From assembly GCF_047948215.1 (NCBI RefSeq), contig NC_134458.1, positions 87,375,260 through 87,439,259 on the forward strand: 64,000 nucleotides of DNA, read 5' to 3'. Shown piece after piece: positions 1 through 15,200 of this stretch (its first letter is position 1; each line of letters begins with the position of its first letter). Both the position numbers and the translations under genes were made by a program. The DNA comes from Lycorma delicatula (Eukaryota > Arthropoda > Insecta > Hemiptera > Fulgoridae). The notes beneath the pieces are model-generated. The model was given only the letters and a program-made list of their open reading frames with translations, made no database searches and was not told the DNA's origin.

Positions 1-187
1 ACTTAATTTTTTTCAGTGAATTCTAAACAAAAACTGCACCGAAATCTACAAAAGCAATCTGAAATCACTTTTCAGTCAATTCATGAATTTTAGAAATTAA
101 ATTACATGCATTTTCTTATTGTTTTTGTAATGTTGATAATGTCTTAGAATATCTATTATTCATTTTTATTTATTATTTTTTTTACAG

Positions 188-236
188 CCTCCTGGGCAAC
201 CTATGATGCCTAACACAATGGACCCGACCAGACAAG
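188..236 (+). CDS. Ssdp: Ssdp exon a (first in window)
   Basis: The exon follows a T-rich tract and TTTACAG, and ends at CAAG before GTAAGT. It is 49 nt, starts in phase 0 and ends in phase 1. It encodes PPGQPMMPNTMDPTRQ plus the first base of a Gly codon. The MDPTRQ block is the anchor: vertebrate SSBP proteins have a close NSMDPTRQ stretch at the same place in the Pro-rich region. Earlier exons are outside the window, so phase is inferred from the open frame and from agreement with the next exons. Confidence 0.88.
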
Positions 237-3200
237 GTAAGTTATTAATTTCGTTCGTTGTCATTATCTTCTTTTTATTTAAAAAATTAAAATAAATTTC
301 TATAATTCATCATCAATCCAATGTTTTACTTTTCTTTTAATTATTTGAAATTTTCAGATGAATGTAATCTCATAACCATTATTTTTTATCAGATTATTTC
401 TAACAATCTGATTATAAATCAGCAAAACCTTTATTTATATATAGTTTTAATATAAACAAAAAATGCTATTGTTCATTTTTCAGTTAATAGAGATAGGTAT
501 TTCTAAATATGTTTTTTTAACTGAATCTTTATTAAATGCTGCATGTTCTTTTTATTTATCTTTTAGCATGTCTGTTCTTTTTTACTTTATTAATTATTAA
601 ATATATAATTATTTTATTATTTCCGAATTTAAAAATAGTTTTTTTAATTAAACAAATACACAATGCAGTTTTAATATTAACAGTTTTTATATATATTATT
701 TTTTTTAAGTATAGAATTTAATTATATTTCGTGTAATCCTTAGATGTCAGAATTATTAAATTTTATATTACCTTCTCTTTTGAAAAAAAAATATCACATT
801 AATTAATATTGTTTAATTGATGGGATTCTGAATAAACTATTTTGATATTTATTCTTTCACTTTTCTTTTAAAACTTAAAATGAAATAGACAGGTTGCTTC
901 ATATGCAATATTAATCATTATTAAGTGAAATAGCATAACAGTTTCATTAAGTTTTTATACTGACCCTTATAGAGCCATTTAATTAAAATTTCATTAAACT
1001 CCTTGGTATATAGATTTTTATTTCTAATAAATAACTACACAATGCGGCTTAAGTAATTAAAATGTGATCTGTAATCCATAATGAGGTTACTTTTAATTTA
1101 GTTAATTGTTAACAACACTGGCTAAACATTAGCTTCCAGGAAGTAGAGGTTAAAAGGACCATTTCTTAGTACTGTGAATTTCAGTATTTGTACTGAGATT
1201 AGTTATACTGTGTACATCTGTCAAAACGTAGGTCCTTCTTTTCACTCATAAGTAGTTTTATAATTTATGAACTGCTATAAATAATTGGGCAGGTAAAATA
1301 TATTTAAGGTGTTAAAGTAGTGGTTTATTATGTCAAAGATTGAAGTTACGTTCTTAACATTATACAGTTACTTATTGATATTTATATTAAACATTTTAAA
1401 ATTATTTCTTTTTCCTTTCTCTCTTTTCCCCTTTCTCTCCTTTTTTTTTAATAGATAATTGGGAGAATTAGAGTAGCACGAGATAAAAAAATGGCTTCTG
1501 TTATATTTATATTCTAAAAAATAATTTAATTTTATAATAATGTTAATACTATTTAATAATTTAATACGTCATATATTTATGTGTATTCTAAAAAATGCCA
1601 AATGCCAGACTACCAGTTAGGTGACTAATTTACTATCAAATGTGTCAATAAGTTTTGGTAATTAGAAAATTCTTTGTCTGTTTTCATCAACCAAACCTTT
1701 GCTTTTACAGTGTACTTAAACTACATATGATTTTTTTCTAAAAATGACATTCATCTCTTCATATCATTTGTTTACTACCTCTAATAACATTAGCAGAAAA
1801 AAAATTAAATGTTAAAATCTTTTAAGCAGCTGCACAATAAATATGAGACCTATAATTCAACAGTGGGGACTGGATATAGTTATTGTTATAAACATTATAG
1901 TAATGAAAATATGTACTTCTTTATTGTTATAATGGGTGTTTCAAAAAGGATGCAACGCCCTTGTTTGATGACGTGAATTTATTACAAAAATATTAACGTT
2001 AAAAAAATATTTATACAGCAGTATTGAAATTACCTTTAATAACTTTACAATAGATGTTCAAAATGATTTCCTGAGATCCCAATGCAGGTCGTACACGTTT
2101 CATAATGTTTGCTCAGTAATGTTTGAAATCTCACTTTCAATGTTAACCTTCAATTTGTCAATTTTATGAGGATTGTTTTTAAAAATACACTTTCTAAGTT
2201 CCCCCAAAGGAAAACATTGCTGGTGTAAGATCTTCTGGGGATCTTGGAGGCCACAACCTTTTTGATGTCAAATGATGGCCAAAAAATTCCCATAACATAT
2301 CTAGCATTTCATTAGCAGTATGAAATGTTGTTATCTTCTTGGAACCGACATTCTTGTTCGTGTAAATCTAACATGGCAATAAACAGTTTGATTAAGTTGC
2401 GATAAACCACTCCTTCTACAGGTATGTCAAAAAATGAAGGCCCTATTACACAACGCCGGGAGATCGCACCAAATACCAATTTTACACTTGTGTAATCATT
2501 CATGAAATGTGTGAGGATTTTCAGAGCTCCATATTCTGCAGTTTTGGCTGTTAATGTAGCCATACAATTGAAACCATGCCTCTTTACTGAAATAAGCACG
2601 ATCCAAAATTTCAATACCGTTGTGTCATCAACAAGAGAACAAAACCAACGACAATACTATAAATGTTTTCTGTGGTCTACTTCTTTCAGTTTTTTAACGA
2701 TATCGATGCGATAAGCCGCAGTTGTAATCTTTTCATAGCCCTGAAAGCTATGGATAGTGAAAGCACAGCCTATGATTGTAACTTTCTGAGTGAGCGAGTC
2801 AATCATTCTTTCACATCCTCTACAACTTCTACTGTTAATAATGATTTACTTTTTCACTGATGTACGCTCCTAGTCTCACAAAATTTATTAACCAAATGCA
2901 ATATTGTCAACTTAATAGGAACTGAAGAATTGAAACATTTTTTCTGAAACTCATCTTTCACTTGTTCATAAGATTTATATGCGCAATAAATAAGTCTCGA
3001 TAATTAACACGTTTGTCCTTGGAAAATACATATTTAACCCAATAGAGATGAATTTATACTGGTGTAGCAGTAGTGCAGAAGAAGAGAGACATATCATCTA
3101 TTGCAAGCTGCTAACCTTGATTACAGTGTTGCCAACTGTCATATAAGGATAATATAATTTACCTATGTGTTACTTCTGCCTTCTTAATCTTAGAGTGTCC

Positions 3201-6200
3201 TTTTTGAAACGCTTGTTATTTCATGATTTATTTATTATAATAAATAAAATCATTTACTATATATATTTATTATTTATTATAATAAATAAAATTTAAATCA
3301 TGACAGTACTTACTGTTAACTAATTTAACGTACTAACTACTTTTATTAGTTACTAAAAACTAAATAATTGCTTTGTTTGATTTGTGATTACTATGTTTTT
3401 TAATCCATAAACAATCATTGAAAATAAATGAGTATTAAGAATAGTCACCACAGGCCTTCATAAATAAAGATATAACAGATGAGGTTTGTAGTAAATGTTT
3501 TATGTTAGACATTTTTCAGAGGGACGTGCTTTATATTATCTCACCCTTCTGTTGTTCTTTTCAGTTCATGTGAATTCTAAGAATGATTAGTCTTTACAGA
3601 ATTGTTACTTAACTTCTGACAAATATAGACAATGGAAATCGCCCTCGGTTAACACTTTTTATGCCAAGCTTTGAACTAGTTGACATTGAAAGCTTTTCCT
3701 GTGATTAGGGGGTGTTCTAATCAGCTAACTGTGTTGATATGATGAATCTGTAGAGCATCTTTAGATATTTTTCTAAGTTTATATGTTTTATCTTTTAAAT
3801 TCATTGCTTCATCAGCAAAGATACAAAGAAAAGGTCACCCGTGTCGCAGTTACTGTCATTGTAACACTGACATAAGTTTTTATTATCGACACCATTTTTG
3901 CTACTTTTTTAAATTAACAAACCAGACGTACTTAGCTTAGCCTTGGCCTTACTGAACAAACTATTCATAAATAAGATTACTGTTCCTTTAGTTTTTGACA
4001 ATGCCTGTTTACCGAATGGGTTTTCATTTCCAGGCCTTTAGTTTTTCTTTTTAACAAAATCTAATTTCTATTATTTGTATTTTTCGTACTCGAAATTTAT
4101 ATTCTATAATATGAACATTTAATTTTTTATGCAACCATATTACATCTCCCTTTTTTCTTCAGTGTTAAACACTTGTTTGTGATGCGCTAAAGAAAAACTT
4201 TTAAAATGTAAACAATATAATACATGACCGAATGATTATGCTAGAATTAATGTTTAAAATGTAGTTGGCAAAGTCCTGTGCATTAACAGAAGTGGAGTAT
4301 GTTACTAAATCGTGTAGGTGAATAGTCTAGATCCTTAATAAATTCTTCAGTAATCAAGCTGTGTAATAATGTAATTAAACTAATTTAAAGCTACTGCCAT
4401 GGTACCTAAAAAGAAGCCTGTAAATGTAGAATTCATTTAGTCTGTTGGAATCTTTGACTATTGCAAAGAATTGTTGTACTAAATATAATTCAGTTTTTAT
4501 CTACAATATAATTAGGCCTGTTAACAAACATTTAACTGATATATCTTAAAGAAAATTCTAGGGTTTTTAAAAATTTTTCTTTATCATACAAAAAAAAATC
4601 ATTCAATAATAGTTGTTTCAAGGGAATTAATATAAAATTGAGAATTATGCGTGTGCTTAATTGAAACCTGGTGAAAAGTTCATGAGTATATTTTAATGAA
4701 TTTATTGGAGAGATTAATAGATGCTTTACACAATTTTTATATGAATTTTAAGCATGGATCGCTTCTAAATGCTTCCTCAAACGTAATGGAAGGAATTTAA
4801 ATAAAATGCTTTTAGAATTCTTTTACAATAATACAGTTGAAAGATGAATTTTATATATGCTATTTTGTGTATTCTCTCTTTTTGATTACCAAACACAGTT
4901 ATTATTTTTTTGTATTTTGAATGTTTCCTGTTTGGTTTCTCTACTTTCAATTTTTTTCCACAAGAAAGAACATAATGAGCACCACTAATGTAGATTATTT
5001 TATGTTACGTTATAAATATAGACTCCACAGTTCAAACATTTTCTTGTTGTATCATAAACAGTTATATGTGATCATATAATAATGGTAAATTTCAACCTGT
5101 ACTGTTTTGCTGTAAATGGTAAATTGGGAACTGTGACCGAGAATCCTGAATCCTGGTTTTATTTTGTTACTGTTTTTATGCCTTATTTTGCTCAATTTTT
5201 TCTGAACTGGTCCGTCTTTCAGATGTGCAGGTAGTATAGGTTGTAGATATGATTTAATTTTTACCTATTTTATTATTATTTTTTTTTACAAGAACAGATG
5301 GTCGGTCAGCTTATATGGAATTTATAAATGCCCTTTTGCAGGGTTGGTAGGTGGGGTTCTCTACTTTAAATTTTAAATAGCAGCTTCCAATTGGGCCCCG
5401 CTGAGTAATGTTCATTTAAAGATTTTTGAGTGGTTCAATTAGCTTATTTATACATAGACAGTTAACTGCAGTGGCAGCAGCTTGAGTGGTGAGGGTTCCG
5501 ATCTCATAATCGAAAGAGTTTAGATTTGAGTCTTCATGTTTTTTCAAGTATTACTTTGTTTTCTTCACATATTCATTAGTGCAGGTGATTTTTTATTAAA
5601 TTGTATTTATAAAAATAATATTCATAAGAATCTGGACAGGAAATTGTATAATTTCACGTTTGCTGATTTATTTAGTTGAATGCAACAATCATTAACCTAA
5701 ATGTCTTTGTGAACGTTTATGATTAGGGATCACTTGGGAATGAAGGATTAAGAAATAGAAACAAATTTTGATTTATAAAACTTGAAAAAAAATATTTTAA
5801 TAAGTAAATTTATTTTTATTTTCAGTATACCTGTTACAATCCAAATATAAAATTAAAATATCTGCCTTTAATAAAACAAAATTTATTTATTTATAACAGA
5901 GTTTGTTTGTTAGGTTAATAATTATATTCAAATAAAGTAATCAGCAAAAATTCATTTGTGTTTTCCAAAAATCTTTAGATCTCTTCAATTATGAGACTGG
6001 AGTGCGTACCATTCAAGTGTTGCCATTGTACTATAGTTATAAAATTACAGGCTTTGTAAATTAAACCACTCAAAAATCTTAAACTAAAGTTACTCAGAGA
6101 AGTAGAGCCAAGTAGAAAGTTGCCATTTTAGATTTAATGTACGGAACCACCCCTCCTTCCACCTTAGAAAAAGGGTATCAATAAAATGTAAGCTGATCAG

Positions 6201-9200
6201 TTGTCTGCCGTTAATTGTTTCCAATAAGAGTTTGCTGTTATTGAAACTTAACAAATTCGGTTAAAGCATATAGTTTAAATTAGTGATTGGCAAATAACAT
6301 CTAAGAATAAATTTATACCTTCTAGCAACTACAATTTGCAGAGGTTTAAGATTTTGCATGCAGTGGCCATTATATAAAATTTAACATTTAAAATTTTGCA
6401 ATATATGTACAATGCTCTATTCATTATGGTGAATATTATATTTGACAGAGATGTACAGGCCATGTTTCCAAAAAAATTTCTGATTCTTTTTAAGTAACAG
6501 TGTGCCTTTACTTGAAGGAATTTTCTTGAAAATGTTTAACATCACCACCATCACCAAACAATTTGTTGAGAATGAGTTTTCAGTTACTGTGGCTCAACTT
6601 GAGACTTAGTCTTGAACATGTACAAATGCTCATTTTCTTAAATAAAAATCTGCAGTAAGTGAGATAAGTTTCTAACACCTGTCTATACTTTTATCAAGAA
6701 TAGTTGTGAATTAGTACATTAATTAACTTTCTCACTTTTTTTTGTTAATTTTTGTTTTCTATTTTTACAACATTTAAGAAAAATGTTTTCTACATATTAG
6801 TTCATTTATATATTTCAAAATTTGAAGTACGAATATGCAAATGAATAAACATAAATGTATCTTTTTATAAAATTTTAAATATAAAACCAATGATTTAGGT
6901 ATATGAATATTTTAGTTTAAATTCTGGTTAATATGAATTCAAGAAAAATTATAAAACTGGTTTAAATGTTAGGTGTACCCTTAGAAATCATTCTTCTTCC
7001 CCCAAAGAATTTAATTTGGGCACACAAACTAAGATATCTTCAATTATACTTTTTTTTTACATTGGTTGATATATTTATGACATCTAAGGGTTAACAAAGA
7101 GTGCAGTTATTAAATTATTTTGCTGTACGAATATTTAATTTTAATATTTTTTATGCCCTGAACATTTTTTTAAACAAAAATCTGTATGCAGGATGTGTTA
7201 AAATTAGTTATAACATTTCTAATAAGATGAGTTAGAAATGCACACTTAATTTTTTTTATATATATAAATATATTAATAAGTACTTAGAGAGCTATGTTAA
7301 ATAATTATTGAAATTAAACAAATTGAGTATACTCGTGAACCATTTATACAGAGTAAAAGAACTGAATGTGTACAATTTGATTGTTGAAGCAATAATATTT
7401 ATATATATATATATATTTACAAAATAATAAAAGGAGTTAGTTTACTGGAATTGTAAAATAAAATGAGTTGCTATTAGTAAAGTGTATTTTTTTGAGTATA
7501 GTGTTTTATATATGCATAATTGCTATTTTTTTTTTATAAACACAGGATAAACTTTATATTTTTTGTTAGTATTTCTAACATTAATTCATTAATAACTACT
7601 ACTAATAATGATTGTTAAACAATAGAAATGTAAGAGTTCTTTAACTTTTTTTGTAAAAAGGTTCTGGAGTATACTCTACTTTTTCTTTTTCTCCCTCTTT
7701 CTCTCTCTTTTTTATGAAAATGTTTTTTCTGAAACTACTTCTGATAATGTTCTGCACTAGCGTAATTATTCCAAAAATAAAAAAAGTTAATGTTAGTTTT
7801 AAAATTTGTCTCCCCTTTTAACATTATCTTGATAACTTTTTTTTTATTTCAGGCTTCTGTTAAAATATAATGGTGTTTGCTTTTCATTTATGCATTTAGA
7901 AAAAAATTTTAACATGTATTTCCATTGCTTGTCTAATTTATTCTATAAATATTACTTGAAAAAAAAAGAAAAGGATTAATCGTAATTATTTTACTAAGTA
8001 TGTATAACAATTTACATAATTATTGGCAATGACATCCATCTTTAACTCTGATTCTGATTTATACATATGTATTTTTACCTCAGATAGTAATCTTATTCAT
8101 ATTTTTTATAAATTAAAAGAAATAAAATGAATATGTGAATGATCAAACTGAAATATTTTATCTGGTGTTTGGTAATACATTTATGAATTATGTGTTTTAT
8201 TTTATTCTGTTTTTTAATGTTACAATTTTCTTAACTACTCTTTGTTTTAGTAAGGTATGAATAAAGGAAAATTTTTAATTTAAATATTTTCTGTGTCTTA
8301 ACTGTAAAATTTGATGTCTCCTAATGTGTGAAGGAAAACGGTTGGTTAATTTTAATAGATGTGCTGAATTGTTGCTTGTGAATTATTTCTCTCGTCAAAT
8401 TGCTGATAATCTTCTTATATAAAGTATCTGTATTTTGTCATGAATAGTGTATTTGAAAGCTAATGCCAGGCAATCTATTTTAAATTGAAAAAAAAAAATT
8501 AAACTACGTGTAAAATAAATTTACCTGGGGTGTGGTATCCGATGTTAAAAATTACTTAGAATACACATTGCTGTCAGGCTATCATGCAGATTCATCAGTT
8601 CAGAGTAATAGTTACGGACAGAAGGAGATGTCTTATTTAAACTGAATTATTGTGGAAATCAACATGAACTTGGTTAGTAAGTAATAAAACTCAGCACTAT
8701 TAAACGCTTTCATGAATTTGAAAAAATCATACTTCAAGGAAATGAATAAATGATCTTAAATTGGTTTCATTAGGTGTTGTTTTCATAACTGCTTTGAATG
8801 TTTTTGTGGAATCGTAGTTAACCACTGATTATGAAGACCAACTAGTCGACATACTTATAGCATCATCCATCATTTGTCTGCTTATGTCATTGGTATCTGT
8901 CTGCATAGAAAATAGAGTAATTCTTCCTAACTTCTTTGTTCAACTTAAGTTTGTAATGGATATTTTTATTATTTGTAAATAAACATATTCGTAATATTGA
9001 TACATTTACTTAGTTTGTTAAGTAAATAATCAGATAGTTTTCATAATTACATGAATATTTGAATGATCTTTAATGTACTGATAAATTTCTAATTGAAAAA
9101 AAAATCTTAGCGTTAAGAATTTTTCCCTACTGTTTTGAGGAAGACATTCAAAAATTAGTATTTTTATACACAATGCATACCTATTTGTATGATTTTTTTG

Positions 9201-12200
9201 GTTGAGAAGTTTCCGTATCTTATCAATCTAAAACAAGAAAGTAGTGTTCTCTTTAATAATTTCACTATTACCATTTTATAAAATTGAATACATATAACCA
9301 TATAAAGTGATGGGTACAAGGGATTATTTTCAGAATGTTTGGCTATTTCTTCCAATTTAGTCTGTGAATATCTTCTTTTTCGCCGGACAAATTATAATAA
9401 TAATTTTACTTACCCATATGTTCACCAACAGATTAAGCACCTTATTATGTCTCATTTTCACTGCTGGGAACATCTGTATTGCGCAGAATTAAAATTATAA
9501 CTTGAATGCAATAGGATCACTGTCGTTGTGTTCATTCAATACTTGATATTAGGTAATTGACAGTACATGATTTTCTTCATTACAGGTTTTGATGTTAACT
9601 ATATATTTATTTTAAAGCACTGGGCTGAAAAAAAATATTTCTGTTATAATATGTAGGTGGTATTCCACTGGCAAAATTTGAAAATAACTATGTAGCAGTC
9701 TGCCAGATAACTGCATATTTAGTAAAAGGGAATTCCAATATAAATATGAATATTTTATAGTTATAATTTATTAAATGTAATTAGGTGGTGTAACATACTT
9801 CTTCCAATACAGTGTTTTTGTTTCACTGTTCAGGAAGCATCTTGATCAGGTTAGTGAGTAAAGCCCCTTTTTGATCAATTCAACTATGCGTAGTATCAAT
9901 AATCTCATTCAAGTCAGATTTCTTCATCATTAAAAATTCTGTAAGTGGGCCATATAGTTAGTTGGTAATCTGATGGTGCTAAATCTGTTCATATGGAGGG
10001 TGGAGTGCACACATCACTTATTCTTATATTGCTTCCAAGAAGCAGTGTGTGGGCAAGTGGTTGTCTTGGAGGAACTAAGCAGAAAACTTAACTTTTTTTG
10101 GAAAGAATTGCAAACTTTACTTCATTTTTTTAAATTGCTGTATAATATTGAGCAGTACTTGTTCCTTGTACAGGAAGAATGTTGTATTAGTTTATTCCCT
10201 GGGAATCTTGGATGAAAGTCGCTGTTAAATGGAAATATGATGTTTACTTTTTTCGTGATGAAGCAAGCTTGAATTTAGCCTTGCATGCCTCCTCACTGAG
10301 AGTGGAGTAATGTACCTATGTTTTATCATAGGTTATTTTAGAGTCAAAGAATTATCCTTTTCATATTGCTATAGAAATTGTAATCATCTTTATTTTTGCT
10401 GAGGATGCAAAAGGCAGGGAATCCACATAATATCGCTTTGCTAAACTTGATATTTTCTTTTACTAATACTTCTTCATTCATAACATATAATCAAAAGATG
10501 TACGATCACTTCCAGTACCTTTTTGTCAGAGATTTTGCTAATAGTCATTTGCTTGTTTTCTCAAATTAATGCTTCAAACTCTGTCTGTTTTTGTTCATCG
10601 AATGAGATTCTTGCTATTAACATGTAGTTTGTTTTCAATCTTTTACTGAAACTTTCTGAACAAGTTCCACCGTCCATGTACTTATCCTCTACTGGTTCTT
10701 AATTTTTATCCATATACTTATTCTCTACTGGTTCTTAAGTTTTATATATAAATCTGTGATAAAACAATCCCTTCATTTGTTGAAAAAATATTTTGCTACC
10801 AGCATTACTATTATGGACTTCTTCCTAAAATATGTTGATTATGACTAGCTACAAGGAAAGAAGAGCAGCCAGTGCTGATGACAAGTTCAGACATGCTTGT
10901 CCAATGACAAATTTGCAATATTTATAACAGCATGATAATTTATATTTTATTTGGAATTTTCATTCCTATTTACTACTTTTGTATCTGTCAGCATAGGTGA
11001 GAAAACCAGATTTGTTGTGAAAGTGATCTCTGGTTGGTATGGTAATCTGTTGTCCTTTTTTTTTTTGTTAATTTTTTTTTTCTATTGATATGGATTAGTA
11101 AGTAATATAAATGCAAGTATTCTTTTATCATGATACAATTTTATATGTCTATTTATTTGTTTTTTTAATCTTTTTGCAGATATGTTTCATCATAAAAATA
11201 TTTAATTTATAATATTCTTGATTTAATTTTGACTAATTTAAGAGAATTACAAATTTTGTTCAGATTTTTTACGCTCACTGTATTGGTGTTTTTTGTTACA
11301 GTGCTATGATTATATATATATTTTTTGAAAATAGATCATAATTACTAACAAAATTTCAAGGAACTGCTTTTGAATCCTTAATAAGGATAAAGAAACCGTT
11401 GTAGATTTCATTGGGAGCATCGATTGGCATAATCTATATTAAATGTTAGGCCAAATTTGGATTAAAACATTAAAATAAGCATTTTTTAACCACTTATTAG
11501 ATATTTTTAATATGGTAGACTTAAACCAGGTTTTTTTTGTTATATTTTTTATTATTATTTTTGTTAGCTTTTGTTATTAGTATTAATCTGTAAAGCTTAT
11601 CCTACTGTGTATTGAGTTCAATCAGATCAGTGCTATTACGCTTGGAGTACATTTTATATAATTTCATTCTTGTTTATTTAAATTTCTGGGCAAATGAAAA
11701 TAGGTTATATTTTCATTAGAAAAAAATCAAGCCATTGGTTGGAACTATTGAGAAACTGCAAATGCATAAAAATTTTATATCTAAGTTTTGTGACGACAAT
11801 GTAAGGTTTAATTTTATTATATGGTATCCCAAAACATGATGTTTAGGCCTAGCTACATTATATTCGGTTCGTAATCCGAAATATAAATATATAATTAAGG
11901 TTTAATTTTATTATACGGTATCCCAAAAACATGATGCTTAGGCCTAGCTATATTGTATTCGGTTCGTAATCCGAAATATAAATATATAATTTTTTTACTT
12001 ATTACAGTTTATACCAAAATGATTAATATGTAAATAAAATAGTACATATGATTTTTTTATTCAGAAAATTCTTCGTATGTGAATGGTAACCTTTTCCTGT
12101 GAGTTGGTCCTGTCCAAATCAGTTAAGGGAAAATGACTGAGCATAATGGAGAGTGTTAATGCTCCAATTCAAATCTGTTATTTCTTGGCAGATGTGTTAA

Positions 12201-15200
12201 TCTTATTTATTTATTTTTTTAATGTATGTTGAATTTCAATTGTTTTAACTTGTTTAAGGTTATACTGTGGTATCATTTCAACTTTAATGTACCCTGATGG
12301 TACTAAATACCACTGAGGTACTTACTTGTGTTTGTATTAAATACCAAACAATAGTTAGTGAGATTCAAATGGAAGTTGATTTAGAACTAGATTTAAAATT
12401 GTATATTTACCAATTTGTGTGTGTTCTGCTTAAAGTTTATATTTTGGTTACATTTTCAGTCTATATACATTCAATTATACAGTAGCATGCAAATTAATCT
12501 GAACGCAGATTTTATTTAATAAAAAGTAACTTTAGAAAAAAATCATTCCTGTAGAATTTGTGAATATCTAGTATGTCCTTATTCTTAATCACTTCACATA
12601 CATCATTTGACATCGTTTCGAGTACCACACATTTTTTGATTTCTTCATCATGAAATTATACTGATATTATACTTTAATGAGTTCAGTTTTTGTGGTACAA
12701 TTCATTTTTAACACTATTGCCCAAAGATTTTCAGCTGGGTTTATAATTGGGGATTTTCTTGGCCACATGATCACTTTTTCATTCTTCAAAAAAGTTTTCT
12801 ACTTTTTTGGCAGTATGGCATGGCGCCTAATCTTGTTGGAACACTCCATTATCCTGCAAGAGCTTGTTTTAAAGTTGTGTTTCGCTATTCTTTTCTTCAG
12901 ATTCTAGATATATCCATCACTTTTCAACGTAGCATCTACTGGAAGTAATGAACAAGAGCCGTTAAATGTGAAACAACCTCAAACCTTTTTTTCTAATGAT
13001 GTTTAACTGTTGAATACGAGCTGATGTATTATGAATACTGATAATGAATACGAGGTGATGTATTTTCATCTGATGCTTTTCTAACATATGGAACTCTTTA
13101 CCCTGGAACATAAAAATGTGACTTGTCAGAAAACATAACATTTTTCCAGTCTTCTTTAGTCCAGCTAGCATGTGCTTTGGCCTACAAGAGCCTTTTTTTT
13201 GCACATTGCTGGTGTTAAAAGCTGCTTTAGCCGGCCTACAAGTTTTCCTTCTAGCTGCAAGTTTGCATCTGAACACTTATCATGTGTAAATCTGTTCCAC
13301 TGGCTGCTAATTCTCGATTTAGGTCCACAGCAGATCATTTTGGATCACATTTATTTTTTTCCCATTAATAATCGATCCTGTGTTGGAGTAGTTATTTTTA
13401 CAGCCACAATTTGCCTTTCCTTTGAGGTGAAGTGGAACCAACCATTTCCCTTAGAATGTTTTAAAGCAAAGAACAATAACCTTATATTACACAGATAACT
13501 TAAAGATTGGTTGTGGTCAAGCAATGTAACCACAACGTAGAAATGAACAAAAGATTCCCCATGTTCAGATTAATTTGCGCGTTACTGTGGGTAATCAGTC
13601 ATCGATCATTCTCAGATAAATGTGTTGATTAAATGTGCCATCAAAAAAATAAGGACATCAAAAAAATAAAGTTCAGCTATCATCCCAGCCCAAATTGTAA
13701 CATAAAGCAGATGGTGTTCAATTTCCTCAAAAACGTGAGGATTGTCTTTTGCCCAAAAAAAATTTGAGTTTTTATGAGAGCTTCAGTAAATTGCGCACTC
13801 GTCTGAGAAGATGACTTTTTTTTATTGTTTGCTCTTGGAAAGTGTTCAAGCAATAACAGACATCAAATTCGATCAAGGTTGTTGTCACTCAACTCAACAA
13901 CTGTGGCTGTGTGAAAACATTTAACTTTAAATTCCTTCTGCATATGGACTTGCATTGTTGATCTTAAAATGTCTACTTCTGCAGAACATTTGTGTGGTTG
14001 ATTTCACCAGTGATTGTTGAATTGATGCCTCCACAGCAGTACATGTCGTGTCTCAGCTTGATTACTTGGCCTCGCACTGTGTGGCTTATCAAGAACACTT
14101 CCTGTAGCAAAAGCCTTCTTTCCCGTGTTGGTAATGTTTGCTGTGATGGTGACAATTTTCAAAAATGCACAAAGAAGCCATTCATAATGTTCTGCAATGT
14201 TTTACCAATATGTGACCGTTTGTGGTGGACCCACACACAAGCTAACAATCTTCGACAGTGAATGCACTCGTATCCGCCGTCGTTCCACTTTTGACTACAA
14301 ATAAGGTCATCCCACCACGACTGAACATACTGGATGATTCCCACTATGGCCTTATCCTCCCCACCTTTTCCAGCAGCAGTGAACGATATCAGCAGAATGA
14401 ATTAGCAGCAGTAGAGTCCAATTAAGCTGGATTTATTACAGTGTAAATGGACTTCCCTCCCTCATAGTGGATTGCAATAAATAATATTTAATTTAAGAAT
14501 ATACTTCATTGTAGTCCAAACAGATGGTGCATGTCCTTGAATAGTTATATACACATTTAATATTAAAAATAGTTTCTGTATACTCTATAGCATATACTGA
14601 TTTTCTCTCACCCAACTGTGTGGTATAAAATACCAGGGTATACAACATATATATTAAAATTAATTGATATATAAATTAATAATTTAATTAGTTCAAGAAT
14701 AGTGTAACTGAGGCAGTTGAAGGTAATAGTAATTAAATATGTATTACCTGTTAATGTTACATGTGTTATATTTCTTCCTTGTATCTATCTTAAAATGAAT
14801 TGCAGAAAGCTATATCACACAAAACCATCCACTCATTGATTCACAGGTTCATTCATGTTTTTTGTAATCATCTTCTGTGGAGTCACTTTCAGCTGAATTG
14901 TTACAATTTAAAAATCATTAATAAAGCATGGGAGCCTCCCTGTGGTCTTGTTGTTCCATAACCCTTTGCTTCTGTGAACATTCATAATCAGTATCACATT
15001 TTATAATTTTTAATCATGGCATTTGCATACGTTTTCCTTCAGCAATTAATGAGAAACCAGTTTGAAAGACATTGTTTCTGTAATTCAGCATTTATGGTGA
15101 ACCCATATCAGTTGAGGTAGTTTCTGGTTGAAGTGGAGGGAAATGCAATGCAAAACTGCTTGTATTTTTCTAGTAATTTTTTTTAAAAATATTTCTTTTC

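Noticed and set aside
1400..1460. Strong pyrimidine tract ending TTAATAG, like a splice acceptor
   Set aside because: The following sequence in the required phase (DNWEN then stop) is short and matches nothing in the SSBP family.
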